DNA of 64,000 bases, taken from the NCBI GenBank assembly GCA_963821345.1, contig CAWGDM010000012.1:496001-560000 (forward strand), given 5' to 3'. Shown here in pieces: positions 15,516 through 25,244 of the stretch. Origin of the DNA: WHSW01 sp963821345 (lineage in GTDB: Bacteria; Actinomycetota; Thermoleophilia; Solirubrobacterales; 70-9). Position 1 is the first letter of the stretch; each line of letters begins with the position of its first letter. Made by a program: the position numbers and the translations under genes. A model generated the notes under the pieces. It made no database searches. It was given only the letters and a program-made list of their open reading frames with translations, and was not told the origin of the DNA.

Positions 15516-15589
15516 TAGCGGGGGTGGGATTTGAACCCACGACCTCCGGGTTATGAGCCCGGCGAGCTACCTGACTGCTCCACCCCGCG
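15516..15589 (-). tRNA. Initiator tRNA-Met (anticodon CAT)
   Basis: 74 bases, no encoded CCA. The 5' end CGCGGGG pairs with CCCCGC but base 1 is unpaired (C against T), and the anticodon stem has the three consecutive G:C pairs (GGG-CTCATAA-CCC); both features mark initiator tRNA. D loop (AGCAGTCAGGTAGCTCG) and T loop (GTTCAAATC) are standard. A perfect terminator follows. A partial copy lies at 8987-9021. Confidence 0.97.
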
Positions 15590-15660
15590 GCGTTGAGGCA
15601 ATTCTAGCTCGCGAGTAGCGACAATCAACGCTCCATCGTCGTCTGCAACGAGGAGGCCCA

Positions 15661-16767
15661 GTGAATCGACCGTATCCCGAGACGCTATGCGTCGAGGCCG
15701 GCGGCCACGGTGCCCCGGGCGAGCCGGTGAGCCCGGCGCTCCATCTCTCGACCACGTACCACCGGGGCGGCGAGCACGAGTACATCCGCGAGGGAGCGCC
15801 GACGATCGAGGCGTTCGAGCGGGTGATCGGCAAGCTCGAGGGCGGGCACGCGACCGCGTTCGGCTCCGGGATGGCGGCCTCGGCGGCGGTCCTGGACGGG
15901 ATCGGCGCCGGCGCCCGGGTGGTCGCGCCGACGGTCAGCTATGCGGGCGTCCGTGGGCTGCTCGCGGAACGGGCCAAGCGCGGCATCCTCGACGTCGCCT
16001 TCGTCGACCAGACCGACCTTGCCGCGACCCTGGCCGCGATCGACCGTGCCGACCTGGTCTGGGCCGAGACGCCAAACAACCCGCTGCTCGGAATCACCGA
16101 TCTGCGCGCCCTGGCCGCCGCCGCGCACGACCGCGGGGCCGCAGTCGCCGTCGACGCCACCCTGGCGACCCCCCTGCTGCAGGACTCGCTCGAGCTCGGC
16201 GCCGACTTCGTCGTCCACTCGGCAACCAAGTACATCGGCGGCCACTCGGACTCGCTGCTGGGCGTCGTCGTCACCGCCGACGAGGCGGGCCATCGCGAGC
16301 TGGTCGACCGCCGCACCCTGACCGGCGCGGTCCCGGGCCCGTTCGAGGTCTTCCTCGCCCTGCGCGGCGTGCGCACGTTGGCCCTGCGGGTCGAGCGCGC
16401 GCAGGCGAACGCTGCCGAGCTCGCCCGGCGGTTGGCCGAGCACGCCGGGGTCACCCGCGTCCGCTATCCCGGCCTCCCCGACGACCCCGGCCATGAGCTC
16501 GCGTCGCAGCAAATGAGCGGTTTCGGGGCGATGGTGGCGTTCGAGGTCGGCGGCGGCGCCGAGCGCGCCGATGCGGTCTGCGCCGCGCTCGGACTGATCG
16601 CAAACGCGACCAGCCTTGGCGGGGTCGAGACGCTGGTCGAGCGCCGCGCCCGCTACGAGGCCGAGCGCGAGCACGTGCCCGCCGACCTGATCAGGATGTC
16701 GGTCGGCTGCGAGCACGTCGAGGACCTCTGGGCCGACCTCGACCGGGCGCTCGGCGCCGCTCTCTAG
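15661..16767 (+). CDS. Cys/Met-metabolism PLP-dependent enzyme (cystathionine gamma-synthase/lyase family)
   Basis: 368 residues. N-terminus SPALHLSTTYHRGGEHEYIR, then LEGGHATAFGSGMAASAAVL (cofactor phosphate region), WAETPNNPLLGITDL, AVDATLATPLLQ (PLP-ring Asp) and HSATKYIGGHSDSLLG with the Schiff-base Lys. SVGCEHVEDLWADLDRAL is the family C-terminus. These enzymes handle homoserine esters, cystathionine, homocysteine or methionine; the exact reaction cannot be told. GTG 1566x start: GTG 15661 with GAGGAGG eight bases upstream. Followed after nine bases by the glycosyltransferase. Confidence 0.9.
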   Translation: MNRPYPETLCVEAGGHGAPGEPVSPALHLSTTYHRGGEHEYIREGAPTIEAFERVIGKLEGGHATAFGSGMAASAAVLDGIGAGARVVAPTVSYAGVRGLLAERAKRGILDVAFVDQTDLAATLAAIDRADLVWAETPNNPLLGITDLRALAAAAHDRGAAVAVDATLATPLLQDSLELGADFVVHSATKYIGGHSDSLLGVVVTADEAGHRELVDRRTLTGAVPGPFEVFLALRGVRTLALRVERAQANAAELARRLAEHAGVTRVRYPGLPDDPGHELASQQMSGFGAMVAFEVGGGAERADAVCAALGLIANATSLGGVETLVERRARYEAEREHVPADLIRMSVGCEHVEDLWADLDRALGAAL

Positions 16768-16776
16768 GCTGCGCCT

Positions 16777-18050
16777 GTGGGCAAGACGTTCGTCTTCTTC
16801 CCCGAGGGCGCCTACGGGCCGACCAACAACTGCGTCGGGATCGGCGACGTCCTGCGCCGCCGCGGCCACCGGGTCGTGTTCATCGCCGAGGAGTCGTTCG
16901 AGGGCACGCTGGCCGAGAAGGGGTTCGAGGAGCGGCTGATGCGGCTCACGCCGCCCGCCGGCTCCGACGAGGATCCGGGCCAGTTCTGGAAGGACTTCAT
17001 CCGCGACACGGCGCCGGTCTTCCGCAAGCCGACGATCGAGCAGCTCGAGGGCTTCATCGCGCCCACCTTCGAGGCGCTTTGCGACGGCGCCCGGTTCGTC
17101 GACGAGCGCCTGGTCGAGATCATCGACGAGGTCGGGCCCGACGTGATCGTCGAGGACAACGTCGTCTCCTTCCCCGCCCTGCCGGCGAGCGGCGTGCCCT
17201 GGGTTCGGATCGTCTCCTGCAACCCGGCCGAGATCAAGGACCCCGACGTCCCCCCTCCCTTCTCCGGCTACCCGGCGGCGGATCGCTCGCGGCTGGGACG
17301 AATACATGGCCGAGTACGAGCGGGCGCTCGGGCCGATGCAGCGCGCCTTCAGCGAGTTCTGCCAGCAGCGAGGGGCGCCGCCGCTGCCGGAGCTCGAGTT
17401 CGAGCACGCCTCCGACTCGCTCAACCTCTGGATCTACCCCGAGGAGGCCGACTACGCCCGCGCCAACCCGCTCGGCGACCGCTGGCAGAACCTCGGCTCC
17501 AGCGTCCGCACCACCGACGCCGCCTGGGAGCTGCCCGAGCCGCTCGCCTCCGGCGACGGCCCGCTCGTCTACCTCAGCCTCGGCTCGCTCGGCTCCGCCG
17601 ACGTCGAACTGATGCGCACGTTGATCGCGACCCTCGGCGACTCCCCCTACCGGGTGATCGTCTCGATGGGCCCCCAGCACGCCGAGCTCGAGCTGGCCGC
17701 GAACATGGTCGGCGAGGAGTTCCTGCCGCAGACGTCGATCCTGCCGCTGGTCGACCTGGTGATCACCCACGGCGGCAACAACACGGTCACCGAGAGCCTG
17801 TACTTCGGCAAGCCGATGGTCCTCCTGCCGCTGTTCTGGGACCAGTACGACAACGCGCAGCGGATCGACGAGACCGGGTTCGGCGCCCGCCTGGCGACCT
17901 ATGGCCATGAGCCGGCCGAGCTGACCGCCGCGATCGACCGGCTGCTCGGCGACGCGGCGCTGGCCGCCCGCCTCGGCGCGGTCTCGAACGCGACTCCGGG
18001 CGGCGCCCGGCACCGAGCGCGCGGCCGACCTGATCGAGTCGCTGGCTTGA
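16777..18050 (+). CDS. MGT-type glycosyltransferase (two +1 breaks)
   Basis: About 423 residues; +1 steps near 17295 and 18000. GT-B fold of family 1: N-terminal FFPEGAYGPTNNCVGIGDVL and HRVVFIAEESFEG; C-terminal nucleotide-sugar site VYLSLGSLGSADVELM, VEEFLPQ-type strand (EEFLPQTSILPLVDLVITHG), then GGNNTVTESLYFGKPMVLLP and DQYDNAQRIDETGFGARL. HGGNNT replaces the commoner HGGxGT. Probably glycosylates a hydrophobic small molecule in the cytosol. GTG 16777 has TAGGCT six bases before it, a leaderless signal within the 3' end of the preceding gene. Confidence 0.85.
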
Positions 18051-18088
18051 ACCGATGAGTGACGACGATCCGATCGGTCTATAGGGAC

Positions 18089-18730
18089 ATGACGACGCTC
18101 TTTTCCCAGATATCGGTGTCCCTGGACGGCTATGTGGCCGGGCCCAATCCCACCCTCGACGACCCACTCGGCGAGCACGGCATGGACCTACACGAATGGG
18201 TCATTGGCCTCGACGCCTGGCGCAAGGTCCACGGCCACGAGGGCGGTGAGCGCACCCGGGACTCGGAGTTGGTCGAGGAGTGGACCGCCCGCACCGGGGC
18301 CGTAGTCATGGGCCGCAAGATGTTCAGCGGCGGCAGCGGACCATGGGCCGACGACCCCAACGCGCGCGGCTGGTGGGGCGACGACCCGCCGTTCGGCGTC
18401 CCGGTGTTCGTCCTCACCCATCACAAGCGCGAGCTACTAGCGATGGGCGACACTGACTTCAACTTCGTCACCGACGGGCCCGAGGCGGCCCTGGAGCGGG
18501 CCCGAGAGGCGGCCGGAGACCGCGACGTCCTCGTCGCCGGCGGCGCCGAGGCGATCCGTGAATACCTCGACCTGGGGGCGATCGAGGAGCTCGAGCTCAG
18601 CGTCGTCCCGGTGATGCTCGGCAATGGCACCCGCCTGTTCGACGGTGCCGACTACGCGACCGGGTTCGAGATCGACCGTGTCGTCGCCTCGCCGTCGGTC
18701 ACCCACCTGCGCTATCGCACCACGAAGTAG
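18089..18730 (+). CDS. RibD-C / dihydrofolate reductase-like protein
   Basis: 213 residues. SQISVSLDGYVAGPNPTLDD is the standard opening of the YyaP/YwjB-like RibD C-terminal family; GAVVMGRKMFSGG, GVPVFVLTHHKRE, DRDVLVAGGAEAIREYLDLG and EELELSVVPVMLGNGTRLF follow in the right order. The fold binds NADPH, but these small proteins have no proven substrate. ATG 18089 matches the family start; GTG 18059 is in frame but adds a basic stretch. TATAGG lies three bases upstream. Confidence 0.85.
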   Translation: MTTLFSQISVSLDGYVAGPNPTLDDPLGEHGMDLHEWVIGLDAWRKVHGHEGGERTRDSELVEEWTARTGAVVMGRKMFSGGSGPWADDPNARGWWGDDPPFGVPVFVLTHHKRELLAMGDTDFNFVTDGPEAALERAREAAGDRDVLVAGGAEAIREYLDLGAIEELELSVVPVMLGNGTRLFDGADYATGFEIDRVVASPSVTHLRYRTTK

Positions 18731-19279
18731 CTACTGAGCCTGGCCGAGGGCGGCGAAGCGATCACTCGGCCACGAGAAGGTGTCCTCGTGGTTGGTCACC
18801 CGAATCCGGAAGGCCTTGCCTGAGGGTGTCGTGACCGTGCAGAAGAAGCTCTCCTCGACCGCGGTCTCGTCGGCGTCGTCGGGGCAATCGACCGTGACCG
18901 TGACGCCGTAGTCAGCGGCGTTCTTGACGATCGCGTCCTCGACCTCGGAGGCGTCCGGCCCGGGATTTGGCTCGAACACGCCGAGCTTCGAGATCCCGAA
19001 CACGGCCGCGATCGCGATCAGCCAGAACACCAGCCGCGTCCCCGGGCGCTTCTTGCGCGCGGGCGGCGGCGGGGGCGGTGCGTCCATCGGCGACGGCTCG
19101 GCGTCGGCCGTCGGCTCGACCTCCGCGTCCGGCCCGACCTCCGCCGTCGGCTCGACCTCCGGGTCCGGCTCCGCCGGCACCGGCTCGGCCGGCTCACCGG
19201 TGGGCGAGAAGCCGCACTCGGTACAGGCCTCGGCGTAGCCGGCCTCGGTCTCCTCTCCGCATGCCGGGCAGGTGTGCAC
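18731..19279 (-). CDS. Zinc-ribbon membrane protein with DUF4333-like C-terminal domain
   Basis: 182 residues. Zinc ribbon at the N-terminus (TCPACGEE ... EACTECGFS: two C-x2-C pairs), a long Pro/Glu/Asp-rich linker, a transmembrane helix (LVFWLIAIAAVFGISKLGV, about residues 85-103) and an outer domain with VTVDCPDDADETAVEES and FFCTVTTPSGKAFRIRV, the two-Cys pattern of DUF4333. The zinc ribbon would be cytosolic and the Cys pair outside. Role unknown. GTG 19279 has TAAGCT exactly six bases upstream on the minus strand. Confidence 0.75.
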   Translation of the reverse strand: MHTCPACGEETEAGYAEACTECGFSPTGEPAEPVPAEPDPEVEPTAEVGPDAEVEPTADAEPSPMDAPPPPPPARKKRPGTRLVFWLIAIAAVFGISKLGVFEPNPGPDASEVEDAIVKNAADYGVTVTVDCPDDADETAVEESFFCTVTTPSGKAFRIRVTNHEDTFSWPSDRFAALGQAQ

Positions 19280-19322
19280 GGCGCGAGCTTAGTGGCAGTC
19301 CGGGGCGCGCTATCGTCGCCGC

Positions 19323-20332
19323 ATGGCCGTCGCCGAGGGCTCCAACAAGCGCGTGCGCAACGTCCGCATCCTCGCGGCCGGCGGGACGATCTCGATGACC
19401 GAGGACAGCGGCGGCGCGGGTTCGGCGATCCCGGACCTCGACGCCGAGGCGCTGGTCGCCAGCCTCCCGAGCCTCGACGCGAACGGGGTCGAGGCCTCGA
19501 CCGTGACCAACCTGCCGAGCGCCCACCTCAGCCTCGCCGACCAGCTGCGGATCTGCCGTGAGGCGCGCGACTTCGCCCGCCGCGGGATCGGCGTCGTCGT
19601 CACCCACGGCACCGACACGATGGAGGAGACGGCGATGCTCTGCGACGTCCTCCACGACGCCGAGGCGCCGATCGTGTTCACGGGCGCGATCCGGCCGGCC
19701 AGCGCCCCCGGCGCCGACGGCCCCGCGAACACGATGGACGCGATCAGCGTCGCCGCCAGCGAGGCCGCCGCCGGAATGGGCGTGCTGCTGTGCTTCGGCG
19801 GCGAGATCCACCACGCCCGCTGCGTGCGCAAGACCGACACCACCTCGCTGGTCGCCTTCTCCTCGCCGCAGACCGGCCCCCTGGGCCGGGTCTCCGAGGG
19901 CCACCCGACGATCTGGTCGCGGATTCCGCGCAACCCGCCGCTCGACCCGCCCCACCTCGACCACCGGGTGCTGATCGTCCCCACCGCCGTCGGGCGACGA
20001 CGGCGCCCTCGCGCGTGCGGCGCTCGACACCGCGCCCGACGGGGCGGTGATCGGGACCCTCGGCGCCGGCCATCTGAACCCGGGCCTGCTCGAGCAGTGG
20101 TCCGAGGCCGCCGAGCGGATGCCCGGTCGTCGCCTACTGCCGCTCCGAGCGCGGCGTGATCCTCAACTCCACCTACGGCTACCGCGGCTCCGAGCAGGAC
20201 CTGAGGGCAACCGGGATCATCCCGGCCGGCTTCCTCTCGCCGCAAGCCGCGCGGATGAAGCTGCTCGCCTGCCTGGCCGCCGGGCTCTCGATCGACGAGG
20301 TCCGCTGGGCGTTTCGCCAGGACGACGGCTAG
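19323..20332 (+). CDS. Asparaginase-family amidohydrolase (two +1 breaks)
   Basis: About 335 residues; +1 steps near 19993 and 20128. Catalytic Thr in ILAAGGTISM (first Thr site) and VVVTHGTDTMEETAMLCDVL (second Thr and Asp), then FTGAIRPASAPGADGPANTM. The C-terminal half has DGAVIGTLGAGHLNPGLLEQ, YCRSERGVILNSTYGYRGSE and a final KLLACLAAGLS. It would hydrolyse L-asparagine to aspartate and ammonia in the cytosol (type I; no signal peptide). TATCGT stands six bases before ATG 19323. Confidence 0.88.
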
Positions 20333-20370
20333 CGCCAGGCGCGCCGGAGCCGGATTAGCGAAGCGGGTAC

Positions 20371-20691
20371 TTAGAGCCCGGGCGGGCGGTAACTGACCGC
20401 GCGCTTCGCCGCTTCGTCGATCTGCTCGGGTGTGAGCAGTACGGTCGTCTTCACCGTCGCTCCTCCTGCGGCGTTCACGATCAGCGCCACGGCTGCGGCG
20501 GCCTCGTCGTCGGGAAGATCGACGATCACGATGGCGTCATGCTCGCCGAACCCGAAGTAGAAGCCTTCGAGCTTGCCGCCCACGCCTTTCACCGTGTCGG
20601 CGACCGCGTCCCGCCGATCGACGCCGCCCTTGCTGCGCACGCCCTCCACGCCCTGGGCCGTGTATGACGCCTCAAGCAGGTACTTCGGCAT
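20371..20691 (-). CDS. GYD-domain protein
   Basis: 106 residues. MPKYLLEASYTAQGVEGVRS and GGKLEGFYFGFGEHDAIVIV are the two conserved blocks of the GYD family (ferredoxin-like small proteins, here with FGEHD instead of the more common LGxYD). Function unknown. ATG 20691 is chosen because GAGGAGGAGG lies directly upstream and it matches the family start; a longer frame to 20736 has no support. Confidence 0.82.
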   Translation of the reverse strand: MPKYLLEASYTAQGVEGVRSKGGVDRRDAVADTVKGVGGKLEGFYFGFGEHDAIVIVDLPDDEAAAAVALIVNAAGGATVKTTVLLTPEQIDEAAKRAVSYRPPGL

Positions 20692-20827
20692 CTCCTCCTC
20701 CTCGCAATGGGGTCGCGCCAACACTCTCATCCTCAAGGTCGCAATGCAAGGGCGACGCAGCGGGGGACGGTCGCTCTCACCGTTCGCGGCATCTCAAAGA
20801 CCGCCGGGTATATGAGAGGGTGGCGCC

Positions 20828-21644
20828 GTGGCGACCATCCACCACCTCAACTGCGGCACCCTCTGCCCGTACGGCGGCGGCCTGGTCTCCGGCGAGGGCG
20901 GGCTCGGCGGCGCCCACATGGTCTGCCACTGCCTGCTGATCGAGAACGGCGACTCGCTGGTCCTGATCGACACCGGGTTCGGCGCCGACGACGCCGCCCA
21001 CCCCTACAAGCGGCTCGGCGCCCCGTTCACGGCCGCCTTCCGCCCCCAGGCCCGCCCGGAGGAGACCGCGGTCGCCCGCATCCGCGAGCTCGGCCTCGAC
21101 CCGGCCGACGTCCGCCAGATCGCCTGCACCCACCTCGACCTCGACCACGCCGGCGGGCTGCCGGACTTCCCCGACGCCGAGGTCCACGTCTTCGCCCCCG
21201 AAAAGGACGCCGCCGTGAACCCGAGCCTGCGCGAGCGCGCGCGTTATCCGTCCTGCCACTTCGACCACGGGCCGAAGTTCGTCACCCACGAATCCGGCGG
21301 CGACAAGTGGATGGGCTTCGAGAGCATCCGGGTGCTGCCCGGCAGCGGCCCCGAGATCCTGCTGATCCCGCTCGTCGGCCACTCGCGCGGCCACACCGGG
21401 ATCGCCGTCCGCGACGGCGACGGCTGGCTGTTGCACTGCGGCGACGCCTACTTCCACCGCAGCCAGATGGAGACCCGAGCCGACCTGCCCGCCCGCGCTG
21501 CGCGCCTTCCAGAGCATGATGGCCGCCGACCGCAGCGCTCGACTGAAGAACGAGCAGCACCTCAACCGCCTCGCCCGCGAGCACGGCGACGAGGTACGGA
21601 TGTTCTGCGCCCACGACCACGTCGAGCTGGAGAACTTCGCTTGA
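20828..21644 (+). CDS. MBL-fold metallo-hydrolase (lactonase/AttM-like, one +1 break)
   Basis: About 271 residues; +1 step near 21499. Zinc ligands: THLDLDHAGGL (H-x-D-x-D-H variant typical of lactonase-like members), VGHSRGHTGI and LHCGDAYFH, with a last His in FCAHDHVELE. Residues 1-30 (HHLNCGTLCPYGGGLVSGEG) match AHL-lactonase-like proteins of actinobacteria. Quorum-signal lactonase activity is possible but not shown. GTG 20828 is the family-compatible start. The stop overlaps the start of the SDR gene (TTGA). Confidence 0.85.
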
Positions 21645-22481
21645 GGACCGCCGTGATCACCGGCAGCTCGACCGGAATCGGCCGCGCCTGCGCGCTCGGC
21701 CTCGACCGCGCCGGATGGAAGGTCTACGCGGGCGTCCGCCGGCCCGAGGACGCCGAGTCGCTGACGGCCGAGGCGTCCGAGCGGCTCGAGGCGCCGATCA
21801 TCGACGTCGCCGACGGCGACACGATCGCCGCCGCCGCCGCGCAGGTGCGCGAGGCGACCGGCGGCCGGCTCGACGGCCTCGTCAACAACGCCGGGATCAG
21901 CGTCCAGGGCCCGGTCGAGGGCCTGTCGCTGGACGAGTACAGGCGCCAGTTCGAGGTCAACGTGATCGGCCAGATCGCGGTCACGCAGGCGTTCATGGAG
22001 ATGATCCGCGCGGCCCGCGGCCGGGTCGTGTTCATCTCCTCGATCGGCGACGCGATCGGGCTGCCCTTCCTCTCCCCCTACAACGCCTCCAAGGCAGGGG
22101 TCAGCGCCGTCGCCGACTCACTGCGCCAGGAGATGGCGCCGTTCGGGGTCGAGGTCTCGACCGTCGCCCCGGGCGCGATCGCGACCGAGATCTGGGACAA
22201 GGGCGTCGACGCGGCGCCGCAGCTGCGGGCCGACCTCGGCCCGGAGATGGTCGAGCTGTACGGCGATCGGATCGAGCAAGCTCGAGGCTGTGGCCGGCAA
22301 GACCGGCGCCGGAGCGCTGCACCCGGACGAGGTGTTCAAGGTCGTCGACCACGCGCTCACGGCGAGCAAGCCGAAGGCCCGCTACGTCGTCGGCACCGAG
22401 GCCAAGGTCCAGGCGCTGATGCGCACGCTGCTCTCCAAGCGCGCCTTCGATCGCGTGGTCGCCCGCCGCATGGGCCTGTAA
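21641..22481 (+). CDS. Classical short-chain dehydrogenase/reductase (one +1 break)
   Basis: About 279 residues; +1 step near 22279. TAVITGSSTGIGRACALGLD is the nucleotide-binding TGxxxGxG motif, NNAGISVQGPVEGLS the structural NNAG, FISSIGDAIGLPFLSPYNAS followed by K the catalytic Ser, Tyr and Lys. TVAPGAIATEIW closes the cofactor site. C-terminal ALHPDEVFKVVDHALTASKP resembles 17-beta-HSD/retinol-dehydrogenase-like bacterial SDRs. Substrate unknown. TTG 21641 overlaps the upstream MBL gene stop, so the pair is co-translated. Confidence 0.88.
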
Positions 22482-22486
22482 CGGGC

Positions 22487-23387
22487 TCAGCCCGGGTTGC
22501 GGGCGGTGACGATCCAGGTCGACGACGAGGCGACGACGCCCTCGTCGGTGACGTAGTCGGCGAGCGCCTCGGCGATCGCCGCCTCGAGCTCGGGGCGGAT
22601 CCGCTCGGCGTCGTCACCGGAGAGCCGGATCACCTCGCCCGCCGGACCGATCGCCATCAGCAGCGCGACCGCGTCTTCGAGCGTGGCGCCGATCGAGAGC
22701 TCGAGGTCGCAGCGGCGCAGCGCGATCTCGTCGAACCCGGCGCCGACCAGGATGCCCGAGGTGACGTCGGCGCCCGCCATCGAGAACGGGCCGGGGCCGC
22801 AGGTCGGCTCGTCGGTCGCGTCATGGTCGGGCTCCGGCAGGAAGCGGGCGACCGCGAGCTCGGCGCGGTGCAGCCACTCGTTGTCGGGCTTCTGGCGCCA
22901 GACGACCATGCACAGCCGTCCGCCCGGCTTCAGCCCGCCGCGGACGTTGCGCAGCGCGGCGACGGGGTTGGCGAAGAACATCGTCCCGAAGCGCGAGAAG
23001 GCCATCTCGTGGACCGGCTCGAACTGGGCCGTCTGCACGTCGGCAACCTCGAAGCTGGCGTTCTCGACCCCGGCCTCGGCCGACTCGGCCCGCGCCGTGT
23101 CGATGAACCGCTCGGCGACGTCGACGCCGAGCGCCGAGCCCGTCGGGTCCGACCAGCTCGGCGATCGCCTGCGTCGTGTCGCCGTTGCCGCAGCCGATGT
23201 CGAGAACCCGCTCGCCGGGGCGAGGCGGGAACAGGCGCAGCGCCTCGGTGCCGTGGGCGCCGAGGGTGGAGACGACCACCTCTCGGAACTGCGTGAAGCG
23301 GTCGTATAGGACGCCGTTCCAGGCGTCCCGCGCCTCCTCGTTGTCAGCCGCGACCGCCCCGGCCGTGCGCAGCGCCCCTTGGTCCAT
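22487..23387 (-). CDS. Class I SAM-dependent methyltransferase (one +1 break)
   Basis: About 299 residues; +1 step near 23145. Motif I RVLDIGCGNGDTTQAIAELV, then SALGVDVAERFIDTARAE, a motif IV region VHEMAFSRFGTMFFANPVAA and LKPGGRLCMVVWRQKPDNEW. The C-terminal half resembles ubiE-like methyltransferases acting on small molecules. Substrate unknown. On the minus strand TACTCT precedes ATG 23387 by six bases. Its 3' end meets the SDR gene tail to tail with five bases between. Confidence 0.85.
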
Positions 23388-23407
23388 GGCCCGAGAGTAC
23401 TACCGGA

Positions 23408-24262
23408 CTACTGGACGCTGAGGTTGATCCCGCCCTCGACGTGCTGGTCGAGCACCTGCTCGAAGCTGTCGACCTTCTGCTTGTACTCGGCCGGGCAGCT
23501 GGCGAGCCGTGCCGGCGGCAGGATGTTGAGCGACCTGACCTCCTGGAAGGAGGCCTTCGAGGAGCCGGCCAGCTCGCACATCATCTCGAATGCGCGCTGC
23601 AGGTCGAGCGAGTGGACGTCCGCGTAGTCGGTGACCTGTGGCACCTGCTGGCGCTGCGAGAGCGCGGCCCAGAACTGGGCCGCGTCGGAGACGAACTGGT
23701 CGCCGCCCTGGGCCTTGAGCAGGATCAGGGTCGCGAGGTCGTCGGCGGCGTCCTCCTCGCGACCGAGGACGGGCAGGTCGTACATCGAGATCATCGCGTG
23801 GGTGAACTCGTGGGCGAGGATGAACGAGTCGACCGCGCCGACCCCTTCGCCCAGGCGCCGCTGCGTCCACTCCGGATGCGTCTGGGCGAGCGTGTTGTAG
23901 ACCAGCGCCGCGAACCCGTACTGGAAGGTGATCGAGTTGTCCTTCGGGTTGAAGAACGGGCCGCCGCCGAACCCGTTGACGCCGTGGAAGGTCAGCAGCT
24001 CGGGGAGCTGGAAGGCATCCGAGAAGCTGCCGAGGAAGAACGGCACCCGGTTCGCCTTCAGCAGCTGGCCCCCGAGCTGGTTGGTCTGATTGGCGGTCGG
24101 CTGCTGGAAGTTGACGTCGACGCCGGCCCCGGTCGGGCCCTCGGCGCCGCTCGCACCGCTGGCGCCCGCGGTGGTCGAGGAGCCGCTCGACGAGTCGCCG
24201 CCACCGCACCCTGCCACCAGGGCCGCCGCGACCGCCGCGCAGAGCAGCATCCGAGCCTTCAC
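23408..24262 (-). CDS. DUF4344-type metallopeptidase lipoprotein
   Basis: 284 residues. N-terminus MLLCAAVAAALVAGCGGG is a lipoprotein signal with lipobox Cys, followed by a Ser/Gly/Ala linker. The zinc motif is FILAHEFTHAMI (H-E-x-x-H) at about residue 145, with EEDAADDLATL 20 residues later as the likely third ligand region, and DYADVHSLDLQRAFEMMCEL near the end: the pattern of the DUF4344 'putative metallopeptidase' family. It would act outside the membrane. GTG 24262 is preferred as it puts the charged region directly before the signal; TAGGGT lies seven bases upstream. Confidence 0.8.
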   Translation of the reverse strand: MKARMLLCAAVAAALVAGCGGGDSSSGSSTTAGASGASGAEGPTGAGVDVNFQQPTANQTNQLGGQLLKANRVPFFLGSFSDAFQLPELLTFHGVNGFGGGPFFNPKDNSITFQYGFAALVYNTLAQTHPEWTQRRLGEGVGAVDSFILAHEFTHAMISMYDLPVLGREEDAADDLATLILLKAQGGDQFVSDAAQFWAALSQRQQVPQVTDYADVHSLDLQRAFEMMCELAGSSKASFQEVRSLNILPPARLASCPAEYKQKVDSFEQVLDQHVEGGINLSVQ

Positions 24263-24302
24263 GCGGCGCACCCTAACCGCGCGGGCGGCGTCCAGTCTTA
24301 GG

Positions 24303-25223
24303 ATGCGCATCGGGTTGAGAGTTGCCGTCGTCGACATGGGCACGAACTCGACGCGGCTGCTGGTCGCCGACGTCGACGCCGACGGCGTGCACGAGCTCGA
24401 GCGACGCTCGACCGTGACCCGGCTGGGGCGCGGCGTCGATACCTCGGGACAGCTCGCCGCCGAGGCGGTCGAGGACGTCTGCGCCGCGGTCGCCGACTAC
24501 GTGACGATCTACGAGCGGCTCGGCGCCGAGCGCCTGCGGGCGATCGCGACCAGCGCCGTCCGCGACGCCTCCAACCGCGAGATGTTCCTGGCCGAACTGC
24601 GCGAGCGCTTCGCCCTCGACGCCGAGATCCTCGACGGCGCCGAGGAGGCGCGGCTGACCTACATCGGGGCCTACGCCGACCGCCCCCCGGCGGCGAAGAC
24701 GATGGTCGTCGACATCGGCGGCGGCTCGACCGAGCTGGTGATCGGCGACGGCCCCGCCGTCGGCTTCTCGGCCTCGCTGCAGGCGGGCACCGTCCGCCAT
24801 ACCGAGCGCTACCTCGTCCACGACCCGCCCGACGCGGCCGAGCTCGAGGAGCTGGCCGGCGACGTCCAGACGCTGATCGACAGGGCGCTCGAGGGCGCCG
24901 CGCTCGCCCAGGCCAACTACGGGATCGCGGTCGCCGGCACGCCGACCTCGCTGGCGGCGATCGACCAGCGGCTCGATCCCTACGACCCCGAGCTCGTCCA
25001 CGGCTATCGGCTGTCACTGGGCACGATCCAGCGGATCCTCTCCGAGCTCGCCTCGAAGCCGCTCGCCGAACGACTGCAGGTGGTCGGCCTGCACGAGGGA
25101 CGGGCGCCGACGATCGTCGCCGGGGTGATCATCCTGATCCAGGTGATGCGCGCCTTCGGGCTCTCCGAGATCGAGGTCTCCGAGCACGACATCCTCTGGG
25201 GCGCGGCGCTCGAGGCGGCCTAA
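24303..25223 (+). CDS. Exopolyphosphatase / pppGpp phosphohydrolase (Ppx/GppA)
   Basis: 306 residues, the single-module form. VAVVDMGTNSTRLLVADVDA is the phosphate-1 motif of the ASKHA fold; AIATSAVRDASNREMFLAEL, VDIGGGSTELVIG (phosphate-2) and HGYRLSLGTIQRILSEL follow, with APTIVAGVIILIQVMRAFGL near the end. Removes terminal phosphates from polyphosphate and may act on pppGpp, linking it to the stringent response. ATG 24303 is the usual start; an in-frame upstream extension has no family match. Confidence 0.9.
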   Translation: MRIGLRVAVVDMGTNSTRLLVADVDADGVHELERRSTVTRLGRGVDTSGQLAAEAVEDVCAAVADYVTIYERLGAERLRAIATSAVRDASNREMFLAELRERFALDAEILDGAEEARLTYIGAYADRPPAAKTMVVDIGGGSTELVIGDGPAVGFSASLQAGTVRHTERYLVHDPPDAAELEELAGDVQTLIDRALEGAALAQANYGIAVAGTPTSLAAIDQRLDPYDPELVHGYRLSLGTIQRILSELASKPLAERLQVVGLHEGRAPTIVAGVIILIQVMRAFGLSEIEVSEHDILWGAALEAA

Positions 25224-25244
25224 GTCGCGGTACCCTGGCCCTCG

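Noticed and set aside
15685..17424. Open minus-strand frame of 579 codons
   Set aside because: Opposite the PLP enzyme and the glycosyltransferase, both with clear catalytic motifs; composition is that of a shadow.
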